From: Adhaeretor mobilis
Lineage (GTDB): Bacteria > Planctomycetota > Planctomycetia > Pirellulales > Lacipirellulaceae
Length of the DNA: 64,000 bases
Direction: 5' to 3'
Assembly: GCF_007741515.1 (NCBI RefSeq)
Contig: NZ_CP036263.1
Location: 5,009,178-5,073,177 of the forward strand
Shown: positions 34,413-42,837 of the stretch, piece after piece
How the letters are laid out: each line of letters begins with the position of its first letter
Numbering within the stretch: the stretch's first letter is position 1
The notes under the pieces: generated by a model
Seen by the model: only the letters and a program-made list of their open reading frames with translations
Told to the model about the DNA's origin: nothing
Databases searched by the model: none
Made by a program: the position numbers and the translations under genes

Positions 34413-36377
34413 ATGAGTACCGCTGAAAGTTCCGCCGCCCCGATCACCAATTCCCACGGCATGGAAGTCGAAAAGATTCCTAGCCACGTTTTTCAGAACG
34501 CCAAAAATGCCAGTACCTATGTCGCCGGGCAAATCGCAGACCTAATTCGGCAACGCAGCGATGCCGGCGAAAACTGCGTCCTGGGGCTCGCGACGGGCAG
34601 CACGCCGGTTTCCGTATACGATGAACTGGTCCGCCTGCACGAAGAGGAAGGCCTTTCGTTTCAGAATGTCGTGACCTTCAATCTCGACGAATACTTCCCA
34701 ATGGACTCCGATGCGCTACAAAGCTACGTGCGTTTCATGCAGGAACATCTGTTCGATCGCGTCGATATCAAGCCAGAGAACGTCCACATCCCCGATGGCA
34801 CCATCGACGAAGCCGAGGTTGCCAATTACTGTCGCGACTACGAGCAAGCCATTACCAGTGCCGGCGGAATCGACATTCAAATCCTCGGCATTGGTCGCAC
34901 CGGGCACATCGGTTTCAACGAGCCGGGCTCAGGGCGTGAAAGTCGTACGCGTTTGATCACGCTCGACATCGTCACACGTCGTGACGCTGCCAGCGACTTC
35001 TTTGGCGAAGAGTACGTGCCGAGTCGCGCCATTACGATGGGCGTCGGCACGATTCTCGAAGCGAAGCAGATTTACTTGCTCGCCTTTGGCGAAGGAAAAG
35101 CACCCGTCGTCGCGGCCGCCATCGAAGGGGAGATTTCTAAGTCCATCGCTGCCAGTTTCCTCCAGGATCACGCCAACGCGAAAATCATTCTCGACGACGC
35201 AGCCGCCGAGCAACTCACGCGATTCCGTTGCCCGTGGGTGTTGGGCTCGTGCGATTGGAACGAACCGCTCATTCGCAAAGCCGTGCTCTGGCTCTCGCAG
35301 CATTTGCAGAAACCCATCCTCAAGCTCACCGTCGAAGACTACAACGAGGAGGGCCTCCAAGACTTGCTCGCTCAGTACGGCAGTGCCTACGACATCAACC
35401 TCAAAGTGTTCCGCCATCTGCAAAGCACGATCACCGGTTGGCCCGGTGGCAAGCCAGAGCATGCTCGCCAGCCGGGCGATCGTCCACAGAATCATGAAGA
35501 CATCTTCCCGAAACGTATCATCGTGTTTTCGCCCCACCCGGACGACGATGTGATCTCCATGGGCGGGACCCTCGGGCGACTTGCCGATCAGGGGCACGAA
35601 GTGCATATCGCGTATCAAACCTCGGGCAATATCGCAGTGTTCGACCACGACGTGCGAGAGCAGGCCGAATTGATTGCGGACTTCAACAATGCGTTTGAGC
35701 TCCCCAACGAACAAACGAGCGCCCTGCTCAGTGGCATGCAGGAAGCGCTTGAGAACAAGCTCCCTGGTGAGGTCGATAGTGAAGCGGTGCAAAGGGTCAA
35801 AGGACTCATCCGCCGCGGTGAAGCCCGCGCCGGAGCTCGTGTGTGTGGCGTACCGGCCGACAAGTTGCACTTCATGGACATGCCGTTTTATGAAACGGGG
35901 CGCGTGCGCAAGAAGCCGCTCGGCGAAGACGATATCGCACTCACGGTCAAATTGCTGCAGCAAATCAAGCCGCATCAGATTTATGCCGCCGGCGACCTTT
36001 CCGACCCGCACGGTACGCATCGCACCTGCTTGAAAGCTATTTTGGAGGCTTGCCAAGAGGTGCAGGAAGAATCTTGGTACGAAGTGTGCGACGTGTGGCT
36101 CTATCGCGGTGCCTGGCAAGAATGGAGCCCGCATCAAATCGAAATGTCGGTGCCGCTTAGCCCGAACGAAATGCTCCGCAAGCGAAACGCGATCTTCAAG
36201 CACGAGTCGCAAAAAGACCGCGCCCTGTTCCCCGGACCCGACCCGCGAGAGTTTTGGCAACGGGCCGAAGATCGCAACCATAAGACGGCCCAAGTCTACG
36301 ATGCGCTCGGCCTGGCAGAGTACGAAGCGATCGAAGGCTTCGTACGTTGGAAGGGCGATGTGCTGAACCTGCTTTAA
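34413..36377 (+). CDS. nagB: Glucosamine-6-phosphate deaminase fused to a PIG-L deacetylase-like domain
   Basis: 654 residues. N-terminal half: NagB, converting glucosamine 6-phosphate to fructose 6-phosphate and ammonia, with LGLATGSTPVSVYDEL, FNLDEYFPMDSDALQSYV and the signature ILGIGRTGHIGFNEPGS. C-terminal half (from about residue 370): PIG-L / LmbE zinc-dependent deacetylase fold with VFSPHPDDDVISMGGTL and DPHGTHRTC. This two-domain arrangement is also known from Bacteroidetes and other planctomycetes. It would link N-acetylglucosamine deacetylation-like chemistry to deamination, though the role of the second domain is not proven. Cytoplasmic. Confidence 0.93.
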   Translation: MSTAESSAAPITNSHGMEVEKIPSHVFQNAKNASTYVAGQIADLIRQRSDAGENCVLGLATGSTPVSVYDELVRLHEEEGLSFQNVVTFNLDEYFPMDSDALQSYVRFMQEHLFDRVDIKPENVHIPDGTIDEAEVANYCRDYEQAITSAGGIDIQILGIGRTGHIGFNEPGSGRESRTRLITLDIVTRRDAASDFFGEEYVPSRAITMGVGTILEAKQIYLLAFGEGKAPVVAAAIEGEISKSIAASFLQDHANAKIILDDAAAEQLTRFRCPWVLGSCDWNEPLIRKAVLWLSQHLQKPILKLTVEDYNEEGLQDLLAQYGSAYDINLKVFRHLQSTITGWPGGKPEHARQPGDRPQNHEDIFPKRIIVFSPHPDDDVISMGGTLGRLADQGHEVHIAYQTSGNIAVFDHDVREQAELIADFNNAFELPNEQTSALLSGMQEALENKLPGEVDSEAVQRVKGLIRRGEARAGARVCGVPADKLHFMDMPFYETGRVRKKPLGEDDIALTVKLLQQIKPHQIYAAGDLSDPHGTHRTCLKAILEACQEVQEESWYEVCDVWLYRGAWQEWSPHQIEMSVPLSPNEMLRKRNAIFKHESQKDRALFPGPDPREFWQRAEDRNHKTAQVYDALGLAEYEAIEGFVRWKGDVLNLL

Positions 36378-36385
36378 TCGCGTCG

Positions 36386-36402
36386 GGTCCGCTGTGCGGA
36401 CC
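36386..36402. repeat. GC-rich palindrome just after nagB (REP-like)
   Basis: GGTCCGC-TGT-GCGGACC, a perfect 7-bp stem with a 3-base loop, 9 bases after the stop codon. There is no T-tract, so it is not a typical intrinsic terminator. A related palindrome (GTCCGCC/GGCGGAC) occurs at 36606-36624. Confidence 0.6.
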
Positions 36403-36605
36403 ATCGGATGGCATGGCGGACCACCAAATAGCATGGTCCCGCGAAGTGTTTCGCTGATTCCAGCATCGCTAGTCCATTTCTGCCAGAGCAGCCTAGTTTA
36501 GTGTTACGCCTCCAGAGTCTGGGGGGGAGGCGTAGCGCGCCGGCTACTTTGCGTAGCGTCTCGCTGCTGCGAACTAGAAAACGCATGAGTCAGCAGCCGC
36601 GTTCC

Positions 36606-36624
36606 GTCCGCCCGCACGGCGGAC
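36606..36624. repeat. Second GC-rich palindrome (REP-like)
   Basis: GTCCGCC-CGCAC-GGCGGAC, a perfect 7-bp stem with a 5-base loop, sharing the GTCCGC/GCGGAC core with the element at 36386-36402. Confidence 0.55.
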
Positions 36625-36654
36625 CCTACCCTAGAAAGCCCGCTGTGGTCGGCT

Positions 36655-36669
36655 CGGGGACGTTCCCCG
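36655..36669. promoter_or_regulatory. Palindrome over the expected -35 region
   Basis: CGGGGA-CGT-TCCCCG, a perfect 6-bp inverted repeat, 8-23 bases upstream of the extended -10 element. It is placed like an operator. No -35 consensus is visible here. Confidence 0.35.
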
Positions 36670-36676
36670 CATGCCA

Positions 36677-36685
36677 TGCTATAAT
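36677..36685 (+). promoter_or_regulatory. Extended -10 promoter element
   Basis: TGCTATAAT is a perfect extended -10 (TGn plus TATAAT). Seven bases downstream of the last T is position 36692, directly before the ATG at 36693. No Shine-Dalgarno sequence precedes that ATG, so the mRNA may be leaderless. Confidence 0.5.
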
Positions 36686-36692
36686 GGCTAGT

Positions 36693-37769
36693 ATGAAAAA
36701 AGTCTTTGTTTCAGGTTGCTACGATATTCTCCACGCGGGGCACGTGCAGTTCTTCACGGAGGCTCGTGCGCTGGGCGACCACTTGACCGTGTCGTTTGCT
36801 TCAACCGAGGTCCTCTGGAGTCACAAGCACCGCCGCTCTTCGCTACCAGACGAACACAAGAAAGCTCTCCTGGAGAGCATGACGGTCGTCGATCACGTAG
36901 TCGTGGGGAACGGCAAGGTACTCGGCCTGGACTTTCTCGATCACTTCAAGGCCATCCGTCCCGATGTGCTGGCTGTGACGAGCGACGACAATTACGAAAC
37001 TGAAAAGCGAAGACTCTGCGAAGAGACCGGCGCTGAGTATCGCGTTCTCGCGAAGTCTCCGCCGCAATTCGAGCCGATCTCTACGACCGAAATTGTACGC
37101 TTCATCCGCGCCCCCTCAGAAGCGCCGCTGCGAATCGATTTTGCTGGCGGCTGGCTTGATGTGCCGAAGCACTCCCGCGAAGACGGCTACGTGGTGAACT
37201 GCGCGATCTCGCCAGCGGTCACCTTGAAGGAATGGCCCTACGAGCGATGTTCCGGACTCGGCGGCAGCGGGGCCTGGGCGATGCTCAATGGTAGCGATGG
37301 TGTGGCCGCTGAACTCAACCTGGGCGTCGGCTGGCAGGACCCAGCTGTGATTTTCGAGACGGGTCTCTGCGTATGGAGAAGCGGCCAGCGCCCTTCGTTG
37401 GAATTGAAACGCGACGGGCAGATGCTCGCCGGCCGGTTGGCTATTTTCTGGACCGGCAAACCCCACGATACGCCGGGTCTCACCGATACCAAACGCGACT
37501 ACCAGCTGATCCACACCGCCAGTGAGATTGCTCGCGATGCTGTGATCAAGAACGATATCACGTTACTGGGCAAAGCGGTTCAGCACTCCTACCGGGCCCA
37601 GCTCGACGAGGGCATGGCTGAGCTCCCCGCGGTCGATGGCGCACTCGCCCGCAAGTACTGCGGCGGAGGTTGGGGCGGCTACGCGGCCTATCTTTTTGAA
37701 GACCCCAGTGCCCGCGACGCGTTCCTCAAGAACAAAAACAGCTCGGCAGTTGAGCCTTATCTGCGCTAA
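36693..37769 (+). CDS. Cytidylyltransferase-like / GHMP kinase-like fusion protein
   Basis: 358 residues from ATG 36693 (an in-frame ATG at 36684 overlaps the -10 element; the frame is open to 36501). The N-terminal domain is a nucleotidyltransferase of the RfaE2/TagD class: VFVSGCYDILHAGHVQFFTEA with HxGH, and PISTTEIVRFIRAP at the end. From about residue 137 a GHMP kinase-like region starts: APLRIDFAGGWLDVP (motif 1), GLGGSGAWAML (motif 2, ATP loop) and KYCGGGWGGYAAYLF (motif 3). That region is shorter than usual. Together the two parts suggest activation of a sugar (phosphorylation, then nucleotidyl transfer), comparable in logic to HldE. The sugar is not known. Confidence 0.82.
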   Translation: MKKVFVSGCYDILHAGHVQFFTEARALGDHLTVSFASTEVLWSHKHRRSSLPDEHKKALLESMTVVDHVVVGNGKVLGLDFLDHFKAIRPDVLAVTSDDNYETEKRRLCEETGAEYRVLAKSPPQFEPISTTEIVRFIRAPSEAPLRIDFAGGWLDVPKHSREDGYVVNCAISPAVTLKEWPYERCSGLGGSGAWAMLNGSDGVAAELNLGVGWQDPAVIFETGLCVWRSGQRPSLELKRDGQMLAGRLAIFWTGKPHDTPGLTDTKRDYQLIHTASEIARDAVIKNDITLLGKAVQHSYRAQLDEGMAELPAVDGALARKYCGGGWGGYAAYLFEDPSARDAFLKNKNSSAVEPYLR

Positions 37770-37865
37770 AGCATGCGACCGATCCGCTCGCTCTTTCCCA
37801 AGCCGACACGAGTAAGCCAGCGGCTCGTGGTCTTGGGAACGTCGCCAGCACAACACTATCAGCGC

Positions 37866-37907
37866 AAGAAAAATGGCTGGCTACGCGAGGTGCGTAACCA
37901 GCCATTT
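37866..37907 (-). terminator. Intrinsic terminator of the LTD-like PEP-CTERM gene
   Basis: A 16-base arm pair (37871-37886 and 37892-37907, one C/A mismatch) around the loop GAGGT. On the minus strand it is followed by TTTTTCTTG. It starts 26 bases after the stop codon at 37933. The AAATGG/CCATTT outer pairs also give a T-run on the plus strand, so it could act in both directions between the convergent genes. Confidence 0.8.
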
Positions 37908-37932
37908 CGTTTGTCTACTAAAGTGACTCGAT

Positions 37933-38646
37933 CTATCGCTTACGCGAAACAACCAAACCAGTCATACCGAGCAAGAACAGCGCGATGCTGGTCGGCTCAG
38001 GGACCATCTGAAAAGTTCCGGTTGGGAATGGCGGGGTCGAAGTGGCATTGGTTCCGTCATCGGTGCCAACATTGTTGTCGTCACCGTCCCAGGCGTCAGC
38101 ACCGGAATAGTAGAAATCGGCAGCGTCGAATACGCCGCCATTGGGTCCAACGCCATCGTTGCGATAAGCCCAACCGTCTAAGCTATCCCAAGCCTCTCCG
38201 GTACCATCGGTATTGATATCGCCGAAGGTGTCGATCACGGACTCGGAACCGGTGAACAAACCTGTTGCGTCGAAAAACAGCTCAATTGCATCGTCGCCGT
38301 TGTGGTTCACAGCGCCACCGGGTGCAACAAAGTCAGGTGCGAAACCAAACCACTGAGTAAAGTCACCATCGGCAGCATTTGCGACATAGTAGAAATCGCC
38401 AGCGGAAAGAGAACCGGCCGGTAGTGTGGCTTCAACGCCATCGGTGCCGTCACCATTGTTTGCGGAGCCAATACCGTACAGACTCAAGTCTGCGATGTCG
38501 GCGGTCGCGTATAGCTCGACACCTTTAGGGTCACCGCCTGGTAGCGGCCCATCATAGACCCCGGAGATAAGTAAGCTCGCGTTCGCTTGGCTCGCAGCCA
38601 GCAACACGACGCCGCATAAGGCGGCAGTAAGGTTTCGAAGACTCAT
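37933..38646 (-). CDS. Lamin-tail-domain-like PEP-CTERM protein
   Basis: 237 residues from the start at 38646, which has a strong GAGGAGGGA ribosome binding site. Signal peptide RNLTAALCGVVLLAASQANA. The mature domain reads like an LTD (lamin-tail-like) domain: LLISGVYDGPLPGGDPKGVELYATADIADL (split here by eye; key residues Gly/Lys/Glu-Leu-Tyr), AGDFYYVANAA, NGDDAIELFFDATG, VIDTFGDINTDGTG and LDGWAYRNDG. It ends with VPEPTSIALFLLGMTGLVV and SRKR, the PEP-CTERM signal. LTD domains are often joined to EEP nucleases in secreted ExeM/NucH-type enzymes; here they are separate neighbouring genes. Own terminator downstream. Confidence 0.82.
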   Translation of the reverse strand: MSLRNLTAALCGVVLLAASQANASLLISGVYDGPLPGGDPKGVELYATADIADLSLYGIGSANNGDGTDGVEATLPAGSLSAGDFYYVANAADGDFTQWFGFAPDFVAPGGAVNHNGDDAIELFFDATGLFTGSESVIDTFGDINTDGTGEAWDSLDGWAYRNDGVGPNGGVFDAADFYYSGADAWDGDDNNVGTDDGTNATSTPPFPTGTFQMVPEPTSIALFLLGMTGLVVSRKR

Positions 38647-38879
38647 TAGGTCCCTCCTCAAAAGAAAAAAACAACTACGAATGGTCTATCCAACACCGAC
38701 AAACCGTTGCCGGTGCTTACAATTTTCCGCCCATCTTGCTGAGGAAAACCTGCCCCAGCGACTGACTCCAGTGTAATCGATCCTTGTGAATATTTGGAGA
38801 ATCCGACCCCGATTATCGCGAAATTCCTGGCGATCTGCGGAATATACCTACTTGCTGGCCCATCCTTGGAGGTTGGCCG

Positions 38880-41159
38880 CTAGTGGCTTGACCGCAAACG
38901 TCTTCCAGAGCAACCGGATGCCAGAATCGCCGTAAGTCCAAACAGCACAAGCGTTGAAGGTTCTGGCACGCTCTGCACGCTAGTCGCCTGAACGTCGCCG
39001 TACTGCAGTTGCCAAATGTCCAGATCGAGCCCATCGACCGTGCCATCGCCGTTGGCGTCTCCCTGGGCGAGGGTTGCTCCCGCCTCCAGGCCCTGTTGCC
39101 AGATGAGGAAGTCCTCTCCATCAACCATGTTGTCGCCATTGAAGTCTGCGTCGTCGGCACCCACGATAATCGTAATGCCGCTCACTTCGATGTTGTCGAA
39201 GGCGAACGCTTCCTCTTGACCGTTAGTGCCCGCCAACAGCGACAGCGTAAGAACATCACCATCGGCTCCCAAAGCGGAAGTGAGGGTCTGGAATACATTG
39301 GTGAGTTGAAGGAGGTCACCACTGTTATTTTCCATGCTGAGTGGATCGTCAAGCATTTTGACTGCACCGCTAGCGAGCGTGTAGACAGCGTCATCAACCG
39401 CTTCGTCCACTGAGGAAGTAAATAGGGCCTGTTCTGGACCACCATCGATCGAATAAGTGAAATTGAAGAAATCACTGCTCTCCTCAAAATCGCCCATCGC
39501 CGCAAAGTCGATCGAAACACTTAAGCCGGTAGCGCCTGCGATGTCGAATTCCCACGTGGCACTGGCGGTACCAGAAGGGTTATCGTTGTTCACGGTGTCC
39601 GAGATACCAAACCAACCATCGGTCTTGATTGCCGCATCGACAATACCTCGTGCGTCGTTGGAGATACCAGCATTGGTCTCATCGACCAACTGAAAGGGAA
39701 TCGTGCTACTGACGCCAACTTGATACTCTTCAAATCCACTAGCAGGGCTTGTGAACGCCCCCGGCAGTGGACTCTGCACGAAGCTGATCAACCCCATCGG
39801 GTTATCGAAATCGTCTTTCGCCAAGAACGGCACCGAGTTGACCTGCCCCACGGTGAAGCTCACCGGAATGTTCACCAGCGCGTTGGCCGCGCCCTGGCTA
39901 GAAGTCGTGACGGTAATCACGCCGCTCTTGGTGCCGGTCATCGAGGTATCGAGCCCAATGCTGTGCGAGTTGGCACCCGCTAACGCAAAGCCGGTCCCCG
40001 AAGCGCTGCCAAACAAATCGCCCGAGACGCTGATCGAGTAGTCGAGCTCATCCGCGCCAGCGGCAGCTACGACATTCGCAACATTCTGCACCAGCACGTC
40101 CACGTTAATCGTCGCCCCTTGGGGCACGTTGCCTGGCATCGAAGCTAGTTGCGCACCTAACACTGCCGGCAATTGGTAGTCTGCCACCACGGGCAGGTGA
40201 TCGCTAAAATCGTGCAGTGCATCCAACACGCTGGCTGATTGCGAACGACCGACGTAGGTGTTGTTGATCGCTTGGTTGTAGGAGACCCCGTCGTTACCGA
40301 ACGCAGCGTAGGAATGGGCTAGGCCCGAGAGCCCCGTAGAAGTGGGACCAATGTAACTGAGCCCTTCGCCATCGAGTAAATTATCCGAAACGAGCTGCAA
40401 ATCGAAACGGTCGTCGAGTCCGCCGGTCGCCCCGCTATCACCCTGGCTAGCGATTCGTGTAGATTGCGTATGGTGAATCGACTCCGACGCTGTATTCGGC
40501 CAACTCGGCAAGTCGAGCGGGTCGTTACTCGTTACAAGGAGATTCGTGTAGCCCTGCTCGTGGCTGCCGAAATTGAAATCGCCGGTAAACACGAAATTCG
40601 CGCCGGCTCCAAGGGTCAGAGCATCATCGCTCAGAGACTGCCCTTCCGCGGCACGGATCGAACTCCCACCACTCGACGAGAAATGCGACGAGTAAACATA
40701 GAATTCGGTGCTTGGATCCGTGTAGCCGATGGGCTGAAATTGGCCGCGGAGTGTAGGACGCGGCCCGGCGGTCGAGATTTCGCTCTGTCCAAGAAAGGAG
40801 ACCGAAGCGCTATCATAAACAAAGCCCAGCCGATCAGCAAAATCGCTGCTGATTACGGGCTCATAAGTACTCACGCCATAAATGCTGTTGAGCAATCCAG
40901 CCATTCGTTCTGCGGTATTGGACGTGCCGAGTCGAGACTGTTCTTGAAAAGTGACGACATCAACCCGTTTGGAAAAGCCATTGGCCAGCGTATTTCCGAT
41001 AGCGGAGAAGATGGTGCTGAAGTTGCTGTCGTCGGTCACGTTCTGTGGATTATTCAGTGTGTTATACGAAACGATCCGCAGCTGGGCCTGTGCCCCGAGC
41101 GAACTCGTCGAGAGCGCGATCGCCGTCAGAAGTCGGAGGAAAAGCTGGCCTGATGGCAT
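38880..41159 (-). CDS. Secreted EEP-family nuclease-like protein with jelly-roll, dockerin-like and PEP-CTERM modules
   Basis: 759 residues. Signal peptide LRLLTAIALSTSSLGAQA. The EEP (DNase I-like) domain spans about 25-330 with all catalytic motifs: IVSYNTLN, VVTFQEQSR, YVYSSHFSS, VFTGDFNFGS and DFSDHLPVVADY. A CARDB-like segment follows (AQLASMPGNVPQGATINVDV). Next is a jelly-roll module (ASATWEFDIAGATGLSVSID, MGDFEESSDFFNFTYSIDGG, EEAFAFDNIEVSG) shared with the gene at 42838-44043. Then two dockerin-like loops (DADFNGDNMVDGEDFLIWQ, GDANGDGTVDGLDLDIWQ) and the PEP-CTERM signal VPEPSTLVLFGLTAILASG. Paralogue of 41214-42761. Likely a surface-anchored nuclease or phosphodiesterase. Confidence 0.88.
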   Translation of the reverse strand: MPSGQLFLRLLTAIALSTSSLGAQAQLRIVSYNTLNNPQNVTDDSNFSTIFSAIGNTLANGFSKRVDVVTFQEQSRLGTSNTAERMAGLLNSIYGVSTYEPVISSDFADRLGFVYDSASVSFLGQSEISTAGPRPTLRGQFQPIGYTDPSTEFYVYSSHFSSSGGSSIRAAEGQSLSDDALTLGAGANFVFTGDFNFGSHEQGYTNLLVTSNDPLDLPSWPNTASESIHHTQSTRIASQGDSGATGGLDDRFDLQLVSDNLLDGEGLSYIGPTSTGLSGLAHSYAAFGNDGVSYNQAINNTYVGRSQSASVLDALHDFSDHLPVVADYQLPAVLGAQLASMPGNVPQGATINVDVLVQNVANVVAAAGADELDYSISVSGDLFGSASGTGFALAGANSHSIGLDTSMTGTKSGVITVTTSSQGAANALVNIPVSFTVGQVNSVPFLAKDDFDNPMGLISFVQSPLPGAFTSPASGFEEYQVGVSSTIPFQLVDETNAGISNDARGIVDAAIKTDGWFGISDTVNNDNPSGTASATWEFDIAGATGLSVSIDFAAMGDFEESSDFFNFTYSIDGGPEQALFTSSVDEAVDDAVYTLASGAVKMLDDPLSMENNSGDLLQLTNVFQTLTSALGADGDVLTLSLLAGTNGQEEAFAFDNIEVSGITIIVGADDADFNGDNMVDGEDFLIWQQGLEAGATLAQGDANGDGTVDGLDLDIWQLQYGDVQATSVQSVPEPSTLVLFGLTAILASGCSGRRLRSSH

Positions 41160-41213
41160 AAGTTTATAACGCGGTATGGCGTGAAGTGGTGGTTAATCGA
41201 CACTCTCAAACGC

Positions 41214-42761
41214 TTAGCAAATCTTCCGACGCAGACCCAATCCGATGAGCCCTGCTCCCAGCAATGACAGCGCACTTGGCTCGGGCACAACGCCAGCAGC
41301 AGCACCCCCGCCAGTTGTGCCGTACTCTGCTTCCCATGCTGAGATCAGCGAAGGGTCGTCCCATTGAATGAGTAGAAAGTCCTCGCCATCGATCATTCCG
41401 TCCTCGTTGAGGTCGGGGTCGTCGATCGGGGCGATCACCTCGAAGTCGATATCCAATATCACCAAATTGTTCTCCGCAGACTGGCTGTCACTTGCAATCG
41501 TGATCGTGCCGGACTTCAAGCCAACACTGCTGGTATCGAGTTGCAATTGATGCATATTCCCTCCGCCCAGGGCGAGGTCCATGTCCGCGACACTACTGCC
41601 AAGTAAATCGCCAGTAAAATTAATTGTGTAGTCGAGTTCGTCCGCTCCGAGCGAGGCAACGACGTTTGCGACATTCTCTACGAAGACGTCCAACAAAAAC
41701 TCCTCATCGAGGGCAATTGTTGCCGGGATGGTTGTCGCGATTGCCGCGTCCATGACTGCGGGCAATTGATAATCTGCTACAACGGGTAGGTGATCACTAA
41801 AGCTGTATAGGGCATTCAGCACACTCGCTGGCTGCGACCGACCCAAGATAGTGTTATTGATGCGGGTGTTGTAAGAGACTCCATCATTGCCGAACGCTTG
41901 GTAAGAATGCTCCAATGAACCAAGCCCTGTCGAAGTTGGTCCCAAATAGCTAAGTCCCTCCCCATCGAGCAAGTTGTTCGAAACAAGCTGCAAGTCAAAC
42001 CGATCGTCCATTCCGCCAGAAGCACCACCGTCGCTCAGATTTGACGTGCGAGTCGATTGGGTCATGTGCTCCGCTATCGAAGAATTCGGCCATGAGGACA
42101 GATCGATCGGGTCGTTCGCTGTAACCTCGAGGTTCTCGTAGCCATCTTCACTGCTGCTGCCAAAGTTGAAGTCGCCCGAAAAGATAAAGTTGGCGTTGGT
42201 GCCGAGAGCGGCGGCATCGTTACTCACACGCAACCCCTCAGTCGTACGAGTGCTGATATCTGAGCCACTACTCCCCGCTTTGAAATGCGAGGAATAGAGA
42301 TAGAGGTCTGCCGAGGAGTCAGTATATCCGACCGGACGAAACTGGCCGCGGAAAGTTGGTCTCGGCCCACCGGCAAACACATTGGTGGTGTTAATCAATT
42401 CGACAGTTGACGAATCGTAGACTATCCCCACGCGATCAGTCCCAAAGGCGTATAGTGAGGCTTCGTAGGAACTTACTCCGTATTCTGTGTTCAGCAAGTT
42501 GGCCATCTCTTGCGCCGTGGAAGTACCGCTTAAGCCTCGCTGCTCTTGCAAGGCTAATAGATCCACGCGTTTAGCGATTCCATTGATGCTCTTGTTGCCT
42601 ATCGCAGTAAAGATGGTGCTAAACAGCGTCCCCTCCAAACTATCGATTGGTTTGTCGAGCGTGTTATAGTTAACAACGCGAAGCTGCGCGTGAGCCATCA
42701 GCGAGGTCGTCAAAACGATGGTCGCCACAAGCGAACGAATAGTGATATTTACCAACGCCAT
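41214..42761 (-). CDS. Secreted EEP-family nuclease-like protein with PEP-CTERM tail
   Basis: 515 residues. The start at 42761 gives the signal peptide TIRSLVATIVLTTSLMAHA; the frame is open to 42869, but that would run over the terminator hairpin. Full EEP motif set: VVNYNTLD, LLALQEQRG, LYLYSSHFKAG, IFSGDFNFGS, SFSDHLPVVADY. It is followed by the same CARDB-like segment as the paralogue at 38880 (DAAIATTIPATIALDEEFLL), one dockerin-like loop (DLNEDGMIDGEDFLLIQ) and the PEP-CTERM signal VVPEPSALSLLGAGLIGLG with RRK. It lacks the jelly-roll module. The two EEP domains are clearly tandem duplicates. 54 bases separate this stop codon from the next gene's start. Confidence 0.9.
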   Translation of the reverse strand: MALVNITIRSLVATIVLTTSLMAHAQLRVVNYNTLDKPIDSLEGTLFSTIFTAIGNKSINGIAKRVDLLALQEQRGLSGTSTAQEMANLLNTEYGVSSYEASLYAFGTDRVGIVYDSSTVELINTTNVFAGGPRPTFRGQFRPVGYTDSSADLYLYSSHFKAGSSGSDISTRTTEGLRVSNDAAALGTNANFIFSGDFNFGSSSEDGYENLEVTANDPIDLSSWPNSSIAEHMTQSTRTSNLSDGGASGGMDDRFDLQLVSNNLLDGEGLSYLGPTSTGLGSLEHSYQAFGNDGVSYNTRINNTILGRSQPASVLNALYSFSDHLPVVADYQLPAVMDAAIATTIPATIALDEEFLLDVFVENVANVVASLGADELDYTINFTGDLLGSSVADMDLALGGGNMHQLQLDTSSVGLKSGTITIASDSQSAENNLVILDIDFEVIAPIDDPDLNEDGMIDGEDFLLIQWDDPSLISAWEAEYGTTGGGAAAGVVPEPSALSLLGAGLIGLGLRRKIC

Positions 42762-42770
42762 GGAAACCAA

Positions 42771-42807
42771 ACATAAAACTGGCCATGCCGCTAGAGCGGC
42801 ATGGCCA
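42771..42807 (-). terminator. Intrinsic terminator after the jelly-roll PEP-CTERM gene
   Basis: A perfect 13-bp stem, TGGCCATGCCGCT/AGCGGCATGGCCA (42780-42792 and 42795-42807), with AG at the tip. On the minus strand it is followed by GTTTTATGTTTGG. It lies 30 bases after the stop codon at 42838 and 10-46 bases upstream of the next start codon (42761). Confidence 0.8.
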
Positions 42808-42837
42808 AAGATGAACGTAACTCGCCGCTTCGGGTAT

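Noticed and set aside
34929..36434. 501-codon minus-strand frame opposite the NagB-PIG-L gene
   Set aside because: Antisense shadow of a well-conserved two-domain enzyme; no recognisable domain or ribosome binding site.
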